From Rhodospirillaceae bacterium (GTDB lineage Bacteria; Pseudomonadota; Alphaproteobacteria; GCA-2731375), in NCBI GenBank assembly GCA_018660265.1, contig JABJKS010000098.1, forward strand, positions 1-45,975: 45,975 nt of DNA, read 5' to 3'. Positions within the stretch are counted from its first letter, which is position 1, and every line of letters starts with the position of its first letter. This document shows positions 1 to 8,598 of the stretch, piece after piece. A program made the translations under genes and the position numbers. The notes below the pieces were generated by a model. The model saw only the letters and a list, made by a program, of their open reading frames with translations. It did not search any database and had not been told where the DNA came from.

Positions 1-2
1 CA

Positions 3-18
3 GGCGGCAAGAGCCGCC
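3..18. terminator. Small GC hairpin at window edge
   Basis: A perfect 6-bp stem (GGCGGC/GCCGCC) closes a 4-nt AAGA loop. It may be the end of a transcription unit lying outside the window. There is no T-tract, so the terminator call is weak. Confidence 0.3.
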
Positions 19-191
19 GAATGAACCCCGAACGTCAATCCCTAACACCTCTAAAAATTAGCCGCTGAAAACCGCCGTCGATCCGGCTGAAGCCGTGTGC
101 TCAGATCAAAGCTGATCGCGATCATGAATAATGTGGGCTAGCAAACTTAATATCATACTACAAGACCCCCTGCGCGACCGCCCAGAAACGT

Positions 192-1367
192 TCAGGCAGC
201 CGATAATTCCTGCTCCACCAGCTTCACCCAATAGGAAGCGCCGACGGGAAGAATTTCGTCGTTGAAGTCATAGTTGGGGTTGTGCACCATACAGCCACCC
301 GGTTCGTTCCCGACGCCGTTCCCGACCCAGATATAGCAACCTGGTTTGGCCCGCAGCATCCAGGAGAAATCCTCCGCGCCCATGGTCGGGTCCAGATCAC
401 GGCGCACATTTTCCTCTCCAACAACGGTGGCGGCGGCGCGATGGGCGATCTCCGTCTCTTCCGGTGAATTTATGGTCGGGGCATAGCGGCGGTCATAAGT
501 GTAATCAACCGTCGCACCATGGGCCGCGGCAATGCCCTCTGCCACGCGCTTGATCTCCACCTCCATGATATCCTGCACTTTCTCTGAAAAGGCCCGTGTC
601 GTACCTGCGATCAAAGCTGTCTCCGGGATCACATTGGTCGTGAAGCCGGATTGAAATTTGGTCGCGGATATGACCGCCTGCCGCAACGGATCCACGGTTC
701 GCGAAACAATCCGCTGCAGGGCAGTGACGATTTCGGCACCGATCAATACCGGGTCTATACCCTGATGCGGCATGGCACCATGGGCACCGGTACCATTCAC
801 GATGATCTCGAAAAAATCGGCCGACGCCATCATGGGCCCGGGCATCAGGGCAATCTGACCTGCTGGGATGCCCGGCATATTGTGCATGCCATAGACATCC
901 TGACAGGGAAATTGATCGAACAATCCTTCGTCGACCATCAGCCGGCCACCGGCTTCATTTTCCTCCGCCGGCTGGAAAATGAAATAGACCGTTCCGTCAA
1001 AATTCTTTGTCTCCGCCAGATAACGGGCCGCACCCAACAACATGGTGGTATGGCCGTCGTGACCACAAGCATGCATTTTGCCGTCATGCTGAGACCGATG
1101 GGCGACGTCCGCCAGTTCCTGCAGGTCCAAGGCATCCATGTCCGCCCGCAGGCCGATCTTGCGATCAGAGTTGCCGCATTTCAACACACCCACAACGCCG
1201 GTTTTTGCCAGGCCGGTGTGCACTTCCATGCCAAAACCGCGCAACTTTTCCTCTACCACCGCCGCCGTGCGCACTTCTTCAAATGCCGTTTCAGGATGGG
1301 CGTGAATATCGTGGCGCCATTCCACCATGTCTTCGTGAAAATCAGCAATTCGGTTGATGATCGCCAT
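192..1367 (-). CDS. M20 family amidohydrolase (hippurate hydrolase-like)
   Basis: This 391-aa protein belongs to the M20D metallo-aminoacylase group (hippurate/N-acyl-amino-acid/IAA-amide hydrolases), which cleave an N-acyl bond to a carboxylate plus an amino acid in the cytosol. The metal-site motifs are visible: HACGHDGHT at about residues 99-107 with the bridging Cys101, PAEEN at 133-137 with the catalytic Glu pair, MHN with His162, GAEDF near 330-334 and a final VHNP with His362. An inserted dimerisation domain spans roughly 185-295. I chose the ATG at 1367 because AGGAG lies 7 bases upstream and the fold begins there; the frame stays open for 33 more codons that lack family similarity. 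It is a single gene, transcribed convergently toward the window edge. The exact N-acyl substrate cannot be read from sequence. Confidence 0.9.
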   Translation of the reverse strand: MAIINRIADFHEDMVEWRHDIHAHPETAFEEVRTAAVVEEKLRGFGMEVHTGLAKTGVVGVLKCGNSDRKIGLRADMDALDLQELADVAHRSQHDGKMHACGHDGHTTMLLGAARYLAETKNFDGTVYFIFQPAEENEAGGRLMVDEGLFDQFPCQDVYGMHNMPGIPAGQIALMPGPMMASADFFEIIVNGTGAHGAMPHQGIDPVLIGAEIVTALQRIVSRTVDPLRQAVISATKFQSGFTTNVIPETALIAGTTRAFSEKVQDIMEVEIKRVAEGIAAAHGATVDYTYDRRYAPTINSPEETEIAHRAAATVVGEENVRRDLDPTMGAEDFSWMLRAKPGCYIWVGNGVGNEPGGCMVHNPNYDFNDEILPVGASYWVKLVEQELSAA

Positions 1368-1507
1368 AACAATCTCCTGATCTCGGGCCAACGCAGCCAG
1401 CACCGTTCGCACCGGCCGCAAATGAATTGGGATGGATCTCCCCCATGGAGCACCCATCCCAATCATTTACCCCGAAGTCAGGGCTATGTCATTGCTTAAT
1501 GCAGGGC

Positions 1508-2326
1508 CTAATGCGACATCATCACCGGACAGGTCATGGACTGCAGGATCGCCCGGGTCGCCCCGCCAAAAGCCAGCTCGCGCAATCGGGAATGGCCATA
1601 GCCCCCCATCACCAGCAGATCGATACCGTTGTCGGCAACTGCGGACAACATGCTATCGCCCACCTTCATATCAGGTGCCACGATATGACGCGCCGTGGCG
1701 TTAACCCCGTGGCGGGCAAGGTGGGCGCAGATATCCGCGCCTGCCAGATGCTCGTCATCATCAGGATTGACGGAAAACACAACAACCTCATCCGCCTTCT
1801 GCAACAGCGGCATGGCATCATGAACGGCACGTGTCGCTTCCCGCGTCGCGGTCCAGGCGACCATGATGCGCTTGCCCATATGGCTTTGATCGCCGGTATA
1901 GGGCACGACCAATACCGGACGCCCCGATGCCAACAAAAGTTCTTCAGCCAGACCATCTATCGACGCCGGGTGATCAGGATTGGGTTGGCCAACCACCAAC
2001 AGATCGCAGTAACGACCGCATAGTGCCACGGCGTCGGTGACATCACCCTCCATAAGGCGGAATTCGCCGTTCACACCTTCACGTGACATGGCGGCATCAA
2101 ATTCTTTGCGCTTCGCCTCGCCCATGGCGCGGATCTCTCTGTAGGTTTGTTCAATGATTTCCGTTGGCATTTCGGTCTGTACATATCCAGGCAGGGTCGG
2201 AAAGCCCAAAACATAGACCCCCGTCAGGCGTGCATCGAACTGTTTCGCCAGTGCGGTGCCGGCAGCCAGCCGCCTGTCTGCATGCGCATCATCACCTTGA
2301 TGTACAACGATATCCTTGATGGTCAT
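1508..2326 (-). CDS. Universal stress protein (UspA family)
   Basis: A 272-aa protein of tandem-UspA length, about twice the single-domain size. The N-terminal half begins with the IKDIVVHQG beta strand and is more divergent. The C-terminal half (about 150-272) starts with KRIMVAWTAT and carries the ATP-binding loop GGYGHSRLRELAFGG near 243-257, the canonical G-x2-G-x9-G arrangement, followed by the closing strand TCPVMMSH. UspA proteins are cytosolic and usually rise in stationary phase or oxygen/redox stress. The upstream 110 bp contain two nested inverted repeats and an FNR/FixK-like TTGAC-N4-GTCAC site, consistent with stress or redox control (inference). It is monocistronic. Confidence 0.9.
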   Translation of the reverse strand: MTIKDIVVHQGDDAHADRRLAAGTALAKQFDARLTGVYVLGFPTLPGYVQTEMPTEIIEQTYREIRAMGEAKRKEFDAAMSREGVNGEFRLMEGDVTDAVALCGRYCDLLVVGQPNPDHPASIDGLAEELLLASGRPVLVVPYTGDQSHMGKRIMVAWTATREATRAVHDAMPLLQKADEVVVFSVNPDDDEHLAGADICAHLARHGVNATARHIVAPDMKVGDSMLSAVADNGIDLLVMGGYGHSRLRELAFGGATRAILQSMTCPVMMSH

Positions 2327-2344
2327 TGTTTTTACCCCTTTTTT

Positions 2345-2390
2345 CTAATTCCAGAATTGCCCCGAATTAGGACTGGTGACCTACACCAGT
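2345..2390. promoter_or_regulatory. Nested inverted repeats upstream of the UspA gene
   Basis: Two adjacent perfect inverted repeats sit 19-64 bp upstream of the UspA start: CTAATTC (2345-2351) with GAATTAG (2364-2370), and ACTGGTG (2372-2378) with CACCAGT (2384-2390, 5-nt spacer). Their location in the promoter of a minus-strand gene suggests operator sites; the regulator is unknown. Confidence 0.4.
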
Positions 2391-2428
2391 TTAGATAGGG
2401 ATAATGCCCGTCAAATCCAGTCTCGGAC

Positions 2429-2442
2429 TTGACCTATGTCAC
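2429..2442. promoter_or_regulatory. Candidate FNR/FixK-type site
   Basis: TTGACCTATGTCAC has the dyad spacing of Crp/Fnr-family sites (TTGA-N6-TCA-). It is centred about 110 bp upstream of the UspA start and overlaps the last codons of the Hpt gene. UspA genes are frequent FNR/FixK targets. One half-site deviates from consensus (TCAC rather than TCAA), so confidence is low. Confidence 0.3.
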
Positions 2443-2783
2443 GTTAGCGCCGCGACAAAGGAACGCACCCGTTTCATGGCTATTTGCAAGTCAGCAATAT
2501 CATCGACGCGGGTGTCCGCAGGATCCTCACGATGGCCTTCGGCCACTTCGGCCAGCGCCGCCACTTCCCCCGCCCCCACACCCAGGGCGACGCCCTTCAG
2601 GCTGTGCGCGGCCCGCCACCAGGCCACTCCATCGCCCGCAATGTTCGCCGTCGCCATGTCATCAATATAGCCTTGGGCGCTGGGCAGAAACATGGTCAGC
2701 AACTCCACCTCCAGCTCCCGGTCGCCTTGGGTATAGGTGGCCAAGTGCGTCATATCGATCGCGGGTTTTGGATCAGACCCCAT
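2439..2783 (-). CDS. Orphan Hpt-domain phosphotransfer protein
   Basis: A 114-aa single-domain histidine phosphotransfer protein. The phosphorylatable His60 sits in AAHSLKG, the signature of Hpt four-helix bundles, preceded by a FLPSAQGYIDDMATANIAGD helix pair and followed by a Gly-rich turn and the second helix of the hairpin. Such proteins shuttle phosphate from hybrid kinase receiver domains to response regulators in the cytosol. I selected the ATG at 2783 because GGGAG lies 7 bases upstream and the longer frame adds cysteine-rich sequence without similarity. No kinase or regulator is adjacent; the two hybrid kinases in this window that end in receiver domains (13.2 and 28.5 kb) are possible but unproven partners. 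Confidence 0.85.
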   Translation of the reverse strand: MGSDPKPAIDMTHLATYTQGDRELEVELLTMFLPSAQGYIDDMATANIAGDGVAWWRAAHSLKGVALGVGAGEVAALAEVAEGHREDPADTRVDDIADLQIAMKRVRSFVAALT

Positions 2784-2920
2784 TTCGTAACTCCCATAAC
2801 GGTTGGTAATGCAGCTTAACAAGCTAACGCACAGGCTGGGAAGTATCGTTGTGACATCAGCCTGGGACTGATAGCCTTGGCAGAACAATTTTTGGCCAAA
2901 CACTAAATAGGACGGACAAC

Positions 2921-4378
2921 ATGAAGACGCCATTTGAAGAAGTGATGGAAATCCGGGGCAATGATTTGCCGGAGGCGACAGACGTCACGATCACCGGCGT
3001 CGACCCTGTATTCTCCACGCGCTTTAAGATTGGCGAAACGGTTGCTGCCGCCCTGGCCGGCATCGGCGTCGCCATTTCCGATATCTGGACCTTGAAGACA
3101 GGTAGAGGGCAATCAGCGGCCATTGATGTCCGCGCAGCCGCGGCCACATTGCGCAGCGCAATCTACATGCAAAGGCCCGACGAAAACGGCACCTACACCC
3201 CGGTGGTCAATGACGCCCATGAAGAGATGATCCAGCGCACCCAGCCCTGGCCCACAAAAGATGGCCGTTGGTTCCTGCCACACTTTGGCCTGCCACATTT
3301 GGGGGAGCGGGTATTGGGTGTTTTGGATTGCGAGCCCAATGTCGCTTCTGTCTCCAAGGCGGTGGCGAAACGGGACGCCATGGAATTGGAGGCGGCGATT
3401 GATGAAATTCGGGCCTGCGGCGGCATGGTGCGCAGCAACGAGGAATGGCTGGCGCATCCCCATGGCCAGGTCCTTGCCGCCAAGCCCATCGTTGAAATTT
3501 TCAAAATCGGCGACAGCGACCCCGAACCGTTTCCGGAAGGTGAGCGGCCGCAAAACGAAAGGCCCTTGAGCGGCATTCGCGTCCTGGATCTGACTCGCAT
3601 TCTTGCAGGCCCCATCGCAGCACGTACGTTGGCTGAAAACGGTGCCGACGTATTGATGGTTACGGCGGAGCATCTGCCCCAGATCGCCGAACACGTCATG
3701 GATACCTCGCACGGCAAACGCAGTACCTACCTCAACCTGAAAACCCCTGAAGACATTGCCAAGCTGAAGGAACTGGCAGCAGATGCGGATGTCTTTTCCC
3801 AGGGTTATCGCCCTGGCATGTTGGAGGGTTTGGGCTTTGGCCCTGAAGACCTGGCAAAAGTGCGCCCCGGCATCGTCTATTTGTCCATCAGCTGCTTCGG
3901 GCCTGACGGGCCGTTAAGCCATCGCGCTGGCTGGGAGCAAGTGGCCCAAACCGTCACCGGCATCGCACATGATGGCGAAGCGGGGGAAAGCGGGACCGAT
4001 CCCGCGTTGCTGCCGGCTGCGGCCTGTGACTACACCACAGGCTATCTTGGCGCCTATGGCATTATGCTGGCCCTGGCTCGGCGCGCGCGCGAGGGCGGTA
4101 GCTATCATGTCCGCGTCTCCCTCTGCCAATCGGGCATGTTCATCTATCGCCAAGGCAAGACCGGCGCGGTGACACCGGATATGGATTTGAGCCCGGAAGA
4201 ATTGTCAGCTTTGCATGTGGACAGCGACACCGCCGCAGGCCCATTGCGCCACCTGGGCCCGGTGTTGCAGATGTCGGAAACCCAGCCCCACTGGACCCGC
4301 CCCACCCCGGTGATGGGAGGGGACGCAGCGGAATGGCTGGACAGAGCAGCGGGCGCGGCAGCAGATGCGGCGGAGTGA
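2921..4378 (+). CDS. CaiB/BaiF (family III) CoA-transferase, permuted/extended form
   Basis: A 485-aa member of family III CoA-transferases, which move CoA between acyl groups through an aspartyl-CoA thioester. The C-terminal part (about 215-425) is the normal N-terminal half of the fold: LSGIRVLDLTRILAGP, then SISCFGPDGPL, then PAAACDYTTGYLGAYG, whose Asp is the likely nucleophile. The first ~200 residues instead resemble the later part of the fold (GVAISDIWTLKTGRGQSAAIDVR, then a DGRWFLPHFG stretch), so half-domains appear in swapped order compared with ordinary 400-aa relatives. It is divergent from the Hpt gene and ends next to the convergent zinc dehydrogenase. Substrate unknown; activity not guaranteed given the arrangement. 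Confidence 0.8.
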   Translation: MKTPFEEVMEIRGNDLPEATDVTITGVDPVFSTRFKIGETVAAALAGIGVAISDIWTLKTGRGQSAAIDVRAAAATLRSAIYMQRPDENGTYTPVVNDAHEEMIQRTQPWPTKDGRWFLPHFGLPHLGERVLGVLDCEPNVASVSKAVAKRDAMELEAAIDEIRACGGMVRSNEEWLAHPHGQVLAAKPIVEIFKIGDSDPEPFPEGERPQNERPLSGIRVLDLTRILAGPIAARTLAENGADVLMVTAEHLPQIAEHVMDTSHGKRSTYLNLKTPEDIAKLKELAADADVFSQGYRPGMLEGLGFGPEDLAKVRPGIVYLSISCFGPDGPLSHRAGWEQVAQTVTGIAHDGEAGESGTDPALLPAAACDYTTGYLGAYGIMLALARRAREGGSYHVRVSLCQSGMFIYRQGKTGAVTPDMDLSPEELSALHVDSDTAAGPLRHLGPVLQMSETQPHWTRPTPVMGGDAAEWLDRAAGAAADAAE

Positions 4379-4413
4379 TGATATCAAATGGATCAGAATT
4401 GCCTAGAAACGCG

Positions 4414-5466
4414 CTAGTTCGTTAGGACATAACGCCCCACGCCTTTACCAGCACGTAGATCGGCAATGGCATCACCGGCTTCACGCAAGGGCCGGGGCGT
4501 AACGGGCACCGGTTTGACCTTGCCAGCTTTAACCAGCGCCATCAGCTCGTGCATTTCTGCCAGATTACCGACATAGCTACCAATCAGGCTCATCATCTTT
4601 AATGGCAGACTGGCCGTCGGGAGGGGGACAGCGCCACCGAACAGGCCGACGACGACAATGCTGCCGCCACGTGCCAGGGTTTGCATGGCGAAGCCTGTGG
4701 TCGCGGGTGCGCCGACAAAATCGACCACGCCATGGACACCACCGCCGGTTCTTTCCAGCAAACTGGCAACGGCCTCCGCGTCACTGTTATCGATGACAAT
4801 GTCCGCACCCGCTGCCAGGGCCGCTGCGCGTTTCGCCGGGTCAATGTCCGCCACGATCAGTTTGGCATTTACCACCGCCTTGGCCATGCCGATCCCGGCC
4901 AGGCCAACGCCGCCCGCACCGATGATCATAAGGTGTTCATCCGCTTTCAGGAAGTTCAGCTTCTTCAGCGCGCTGTAGGCAGTGACGCCGGAGCAGGCAC
5001 AAGTTGCCGCATGGGTTTCTTCCACGCCATCAAAGGGAACCAGGTATTTGGGGTGTTGGGCAATGCAATATTCGGCATAACCGCCTGCGTAACGGGTGCC
5101 CGGCGTGCGCGGGGCCAGACATAACAATTCGTCACCGCGCTGGCAGACGTCGCACTCACCGCAACCGATCCAGGGGAAATAGATCCGCATATCACCGATC
5201 TCCACACCGCTCGCATCGGGACCCAGGGCGACAACTTCACCCAGAACTTCATGACCCATGGTGAAAGGCAGTTCCATACCGCGATCTTCCAAAGACAGCT
5301 TGTTATCACCGCCCATATCAAAATAACCGTCCCAGATATGGATATCACTATGGCAGATACCGGATGCGGTGACGCGGAGGAGGACCTGGGTGCCCGTCGG
5401 CTCCGGTGTCTCAATCTCCCGCTCTTCCAGAGGCTGACCCCATTTCGTAATTTGATATGCCTTCAT
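4414..5466 (-). CDS. Zinc-dependent alcohol dehydrogenase (MDR superfamily)
   Basis: A 350-aa medium-chain dehydrogenase/reductase oxidising an alcohol with NAD(P). Catalytic zinc ligands are visible at Cys38 (GICHSD) and His72-Glu73 (MGHE). The structural-zinc lobe has four cysteines at 102, 105, 108 and 116. The Rossmann motif is GAGGVG at 183-188, followed by VADIDPAKRAAAL, whose Asp favours NAD over NADP. I start at the ATG at 5466 (MKAYQ) because GGGAG lies 8 bases upstream; an in-frame TTG 15 bases earlier is part of that site. It precedes no other gene closely on its strand, but the CaiB CoA-transferase 90 bp upstream is co-oriented, so the two may be cotranscribed and serve one alcohol/acid degradation route (inference). 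Confidence 0.9.
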   Translation of the reverse strand: MKAYQITKWGQPLEEREIETPEPTGTQVLLRVTASGICHSDIHIWDGYFDMGGDNKLSLEDRGMELPFTMGHEVLGEVVALGPDASGVEIGDMRIYFPWIGCGECDVCQRGDELLCLAPRTPGTRYAGGYAEYCIAQHPKYLVPFDGVEETHAATCACSGVTAYSALKKLNFLKADEHLMIIGAGGVGLAGIGMAKAVVNAKLIVADIDPAKRAAALAAGADIVIDNSDAEAVASLLERTGGGVHGVVDFVGAPATTGFAMQTLARGGSIVVVGLFGGAVPLPTASLPLKMMSLIGSYVGNLAEMHELMALVKAGKVKPVPVTPRPLREAGDAIADLRAGKGVGRYVLTN

Positions 5467-5555
5467 CACTCTGTCTCCCAATTAGTTCTATATAAAAATT
5501 TCCGCCAGCCTATGGCAGCGGTCGCCGACCGTCCAGCGCTTAACCCCTATGCGAG

Positions 5556-6770
5556 CTATACGGGCGGTTTGGCCCGTTCCGTAAAGGCGACCTCGTCCGC
5601 AATCAGGTCATCGACCTGGGTCCGGTCATAGCCCAGTCCCGCCAGGACGTCCCGCGTGGCGCTGCCATAATGGGGCGGTTTGGCGCGGATGGAACCTGGC
5701 GTACGGCCCATCTTGATCGGGATACCGGTGCCGCGATAGCCGTCCAGCTCAACCACCATTTCCCGATGCAGGGTATGGGGCAGTTCCGCCACTTCGGCAA
5801 TGGTCAGAACCGCACCAGCGGGCGCACCTTTGGCCAACAGGGTGGACGAGACTTCCTCTGCCACGTGTGTGGAAAGCGCCTCTGTGATGGCCGCATTCAA
5901 TTCGTGGCGATGTTCCAGGCGCTCCGGATTATGCAGAAAGCGCGGATCGGTGGCCCATTCCGGATGACCAAGTGTCTCCCCCAACAATCTGAATTGCCGA
6001 TCGTTGCCAATGGCCAGAAACAGCTGTCCCTGCTTGGTCTTGTACAGATCATAGGGCGATATGTTGGGGTGGGAATTGCCGGTCAAAACAGGTGCCTTGC
6101 CGGACATGAAATAGTTTGCCGCCTGGGGATGCAGCAAGGCAACGCCGGTATCAAATAACGAGGCATCAACCCGTTGACCCTGGCCGGAACGGCGGCGTTC
6201 CTCTGCCGCCATCAAAATGCCAATGCTGGCATATAACCCCGTCGCCAGGTCAATGATCGGCACACCAATACGCATAGGTCCGCTTTCCGGTGAGCCATTG
6301 ACCGAAATTTGCCCCGATAAGGCCTGCGCCACAGCATCATAGCCCGGAAAGCCGCCGTAGGGGCCGTCCGCACCAAAGCCGGTAATGGAACAATAAATGA
6401 GCGAGGGGAAGCGTTTGGCGATGACGTCTTCATAACCGATGCCCCATTTTTCCAGGCTGCCGGCCTTGAAATTATCAATCATCACGTCGGCGCCTTCCAG
6501 CAGCTGGAACAGTATTTCCTGTCCCCGTGCGCTGCGCAGATCCAGGCCGAGGGATCGTTTATTGCGGTTCACGCCGGAAAAATAGGCGGACAATCCATCC
6601 TTGAAGGGCGGGCCCCAATCACGCACTTCATCACCCTGGGGCGGCTCCACCTTGATCACTTCGGCCCCGTGGTCGGAAAGCAATTGAGTGCAAAAGGGTC
6701 CGCCCAGCACCCTGGTTAGATCGATCACGCGAAAGCCCGCCAGGGCCCCGCCTGTCTGCTTGTCTGTCAT
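5556..6770 (-). CDS. CaiB/BaiF family CoA-transferase (family III)
   Basis: A 404-aa protein of normal family length. Signature elements occur in order: LAGFRVIDLTRVLGGPFCTQLLSD at the N-terminus, VNRNKRSLGLDL near 68-78, DNFKAG at 99-104, YCSITGFGADGPY at 126-138 and VPIIDLATGLYA at 170-181, whose Asp174 fits the thioester-forming residue. It would transfer CoA from a donor such as succinyl-CoA to an organic acid. The ATG at 6770 follows GGACGGA by 6 bases; the in-frame upstream TTG adds only five residues. It is divergent from the AtuA-type pair across a 61-bp spacer containing a palindrome, implying shared control. Its specific acid is not deducible. Confidence 0.9.
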   Translation of the reverse strand: MTDKQTGGALAGFRVIDLTRVLGGPFCTQLLSDHGAEVIKVEPPQGDEVRDWGPPFKDGLSAYFSGVNRNKRSLGLDLRSARGQEILFQLLEGADVMIDNFKAGSLEKWGIGYEDVIAKRFPSLIYCSITGFGADGPYGGFPGYDAVAQALSGQISVNGSPESGPMRIGVPIIDLATGLYASIGILMAAEERRRSGQGQRVDASLFDTGVALLHPQAANYFMSGKAPVLTGNSHPNISPYDLYKTKQGQLFLAIGNDRQFRLLGETLGHPEWATDPRFLHNPERLEHRHELNAAITEALSTHVAEEVSSTLLAKGAPAGAVLTIAEVAELPHTLHREMVVELDGYRGTGIPIKMGRTPGSIRAKPPHYGSATRDVLAGLGYDRTQVDDLIADEVAFTERAKPPV

Positions 6771-6806
6771 GGAAAATCCGTCCAAAAAAACATAAGGACG
6801 GCAACA

Positions 6807-6822
6807 CTAGCACAAGTGCTAG
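6807..6822. promoter_or_regulatory. Palindromic operator in the CaiB/AtuA divergent promoter
   Basis: CTAGCACAAGTGCTAG is a perfect 7-bp inverted repeat with a 2-bp spacer, in the only 61-bp gap between the two divergent genes. It lies 36 bp from one start codon and 9 bp from the other. Its size and position fit a dimeric repressor (TetR, MarR or GntR class; inferred). No regulator gene is adjacent. Confidence 0.55.
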
Positions 6823-6831
6823 ACTGTCTGC

Positions 6832-8175
6832 ATGGATACACAAAACACCTTTCGCATCGGGACGGGTGCGGGCTTTTCATCGGATCGGTTAGAACCGGCC
6901 CTGGATCTGTTGCGCCATGGCCGCCTGGACGCCATGGTTTTTGAATGCGTCGGCGAACGCACCCTGGCCTTCGGCCATCGGGACCGCCGGGGCGATCCGA
7001 ATAAGGGCTATAACCCGTTGTTGGAACGGCGCATGCGCGCAGTATTGCCCCTGGCGCATGCGGCAGGCACCCGCATCGTCACCAACATGGGCGTGGCCAA
7101 TCCAACTGCGGCGGCCCAACACACTGTCAAAATAGCCCGGGAGCTGGGCTTGAAAGGCCTGAAGGTCGCGGCCGTGACCGGGGACGAGGTCAACCACCTG
7201 ATCGGACCGGACACCCACTTGCTGGAACCCAATTGCAAGCTGTCGGAAACCGGTCGGGAAATGCTGGCCGCAAACGCTTATTTGGGCATCGACGCAATCC
7301 TGCCGGCAATTGAGGCGGGCGCGGATGTCATTATTACGGGGCGGGTCGCGGACCCCTCGTTGTTCCTGGCCCCCCTGGCGCATCATTTCGGCTGGGGACT
7401 GAAAGACTGGTCAACCCTGGGCGCGGGTACAGCGGTGGGCCATCTGATGGAATGCGGGGCCCAGGTCACGGGCGGCTATTTCGCCGACCCCGGCCATAAG
7501 GAGGTGCCCAACCTCGCTTATGTAGGGTTCCCCCTGGCCGAGGTTCAGGCCGATGGTTCCGCCACCATCACCAAACTGCAGGACAGTGGCGGACTGGTCA
7601 GCCAACGAACGGTGAAGGAACAGTTGCTCTATGAGGTGCATGACCCCAGTGCCTATTTGACACCGGATGTCACCGCCGATTTCACCCAGATTGGTCTGGC
7701 CGACGACGGCCAGGACAGGGTGCATGTAACCTCTGCCAAGGGCGGGCAACGGCCCGATCAATTGAAAGTCACCATCGCCTTTGACGGTGGCCTGCTGGCA
7801 GAGGCGGAAATTTCCTATGCCGGACCCGGCGCCGCCGATCGCGCCCGTATGGCGGGGGCCATCGTGGTCGAACGTATGGACAATCTACACAATAGCAATG
7901 GCCCGGCCCGGATTGACCTGATCGGGGTCTCTGCCCTGCATGCATCGGCGGTTGATTATCCGGACACAGCGCAGGATGTGCGCCTGCGCTGCGCCATGCG
8001 CGCCTCCTCCCGCGAGGAGGCGGAGGTTTTGTTATGGGAGGTTGAGGCATTATTGTGTTGCGGGCCATCTGCGGGGGGTGGCTATCGCGGGCACATCACA
8101 CCGTCGGTGATGACATATTCGGCCCTGGTTGATCGGGCTGATGTGAAGCCTGCGTTGGAGATCTTGACCGTATGA
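6832..8175 (+). CDS. AtuA family (DUF1446) protein
   Basis: A 447-aa protein matching the acyclic-terpene-utilisation AtuA/DUF1446 family: RIGTGAGFSSDRLEPALDLL at the N-terminus, a conserved GHRDRRGDPNKGYNPLLERRM stretch, TNMGVANP near 84-91, IITGRVADPSLFLAPLAHHFGW near 165-186, and GGGYRGHI at the C-terminus. The family occurs with acyl-CoA and terpene catabolism genes; its reaction is poorly defined. The start is fixed by the RIGTGAGFS strand close to the N-terminus, yet no Shine-Dalgarno is visible upstream, so the message may be nearly leaderless. The stop overlaps the next start (ATGA). Divergence from a CaiB CoA-transferase supports an acyl-CoA role. Confidence 0.85.
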   Translation: MDTQNTFRIGTGAGFSSDRLEPALDLLRHGRLDAMVFECVGERTLAFGHRDRRGDPNKGYNPLLERRMRAVLPLAHAAGTRIVTNMGVANPTAAAQHTVKIARELGLKGLKVAAVTGDEVNHLIGPDTHLLEPNCKLSETGREMLAANAYLGIDAILPAIEAGADVIITGRVADPSLFLAPLAHHFGWGLKDWSTLGAGTAVGHLMECGAQVTGGYFADPGHKEVPNLAYVGFPLAEVQADGSATITKLQDSGGLVSQRTVKEQLLYEVHDPSAYLTPDVTADFTQIGLADDGQDRVHVTSAKGGQRPDQLKVTIAFDGGLLAEAEISYAGPGAADRARMAGAIVVERMDNLHNSNGPARIDLIGVSALHASAVDYPDTAQDVRLRCAMRASSREEAEVLLWEVEALLCCGPSAGGGYRGHITPSVMTYSALVDRADVKPALEILTV

Positions 8176-8504
8176 GCACGCAGATCCCCTTACGCGACCT
8201 TGCCCATGCGAGATCGGGGGACAAGGGCAACCGCTCCAACCTTTCGGTCTTTGCCTATGATCCGGCCCACTATGATGTTTTGCGCCAACAACTGACGCCG
8301 GAATTATTGAAGGAAAAATTCGGCGGCGTTCTGCGCGGGCCTATCACCCGGTATGAACTGCCCAATCTGCATGGTCTGAACTTTGTCATGGATCAAGCGT
8401 TGGAGGGCGGAGTCAATGAATCCCTAAATCTGGACGGCCACGGTAAATCATGGAGCGCCATGGTCCTCGGGCTGGAAATAATAATGGAAAAGACTACAGA
8501 TTAA
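8172..8504 (+). CDS. AtuA-like ferredoxin-fold subunit
   Basis: A 110-aa protein corresponding to the small AtuA-associated ferredoxin-fold domain that in many bacteria is fused to the C-terminus of DUF1446 proteins or encoded next to them. The characteristic start IPLRDLAHARSGDKGNRSNLSVFAYDP is present, then RYELPNLHGLNFVMDQALEGGVNESLNLDGHGKS. The start codon overlaps the preceding stop by 4 bases, indicating translational coupling and probably a heteromeric complex. Function is otherwise unknown. Confidence 0.88.
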   Translation: MSTQIPLRDLAHARSGDKGNRSNLSVFAYDPAHYDVLRQQLTPELLKEKFGGVLRGPITRYELPNLHGLNFVMDQALEGGVNESLNLDGHGKSWSAMVLGLEIIMEKTTD

Positions 8505-8598
8505 ACAGCGCCTTTACTTTGACCGTCCTGAATGCCTGTGCTAATACCCAATCAATAAAAAAATTAATATGCAATCTAGAAACAGGGAGTTTGATAAA

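Noticed and set aside
651-1499. 282-codon plus-strand frame opposite the M20 hydrolase
   Set aside because: It is the antisense of a well-supported gene, has no ribosome site and no recognisable domain.
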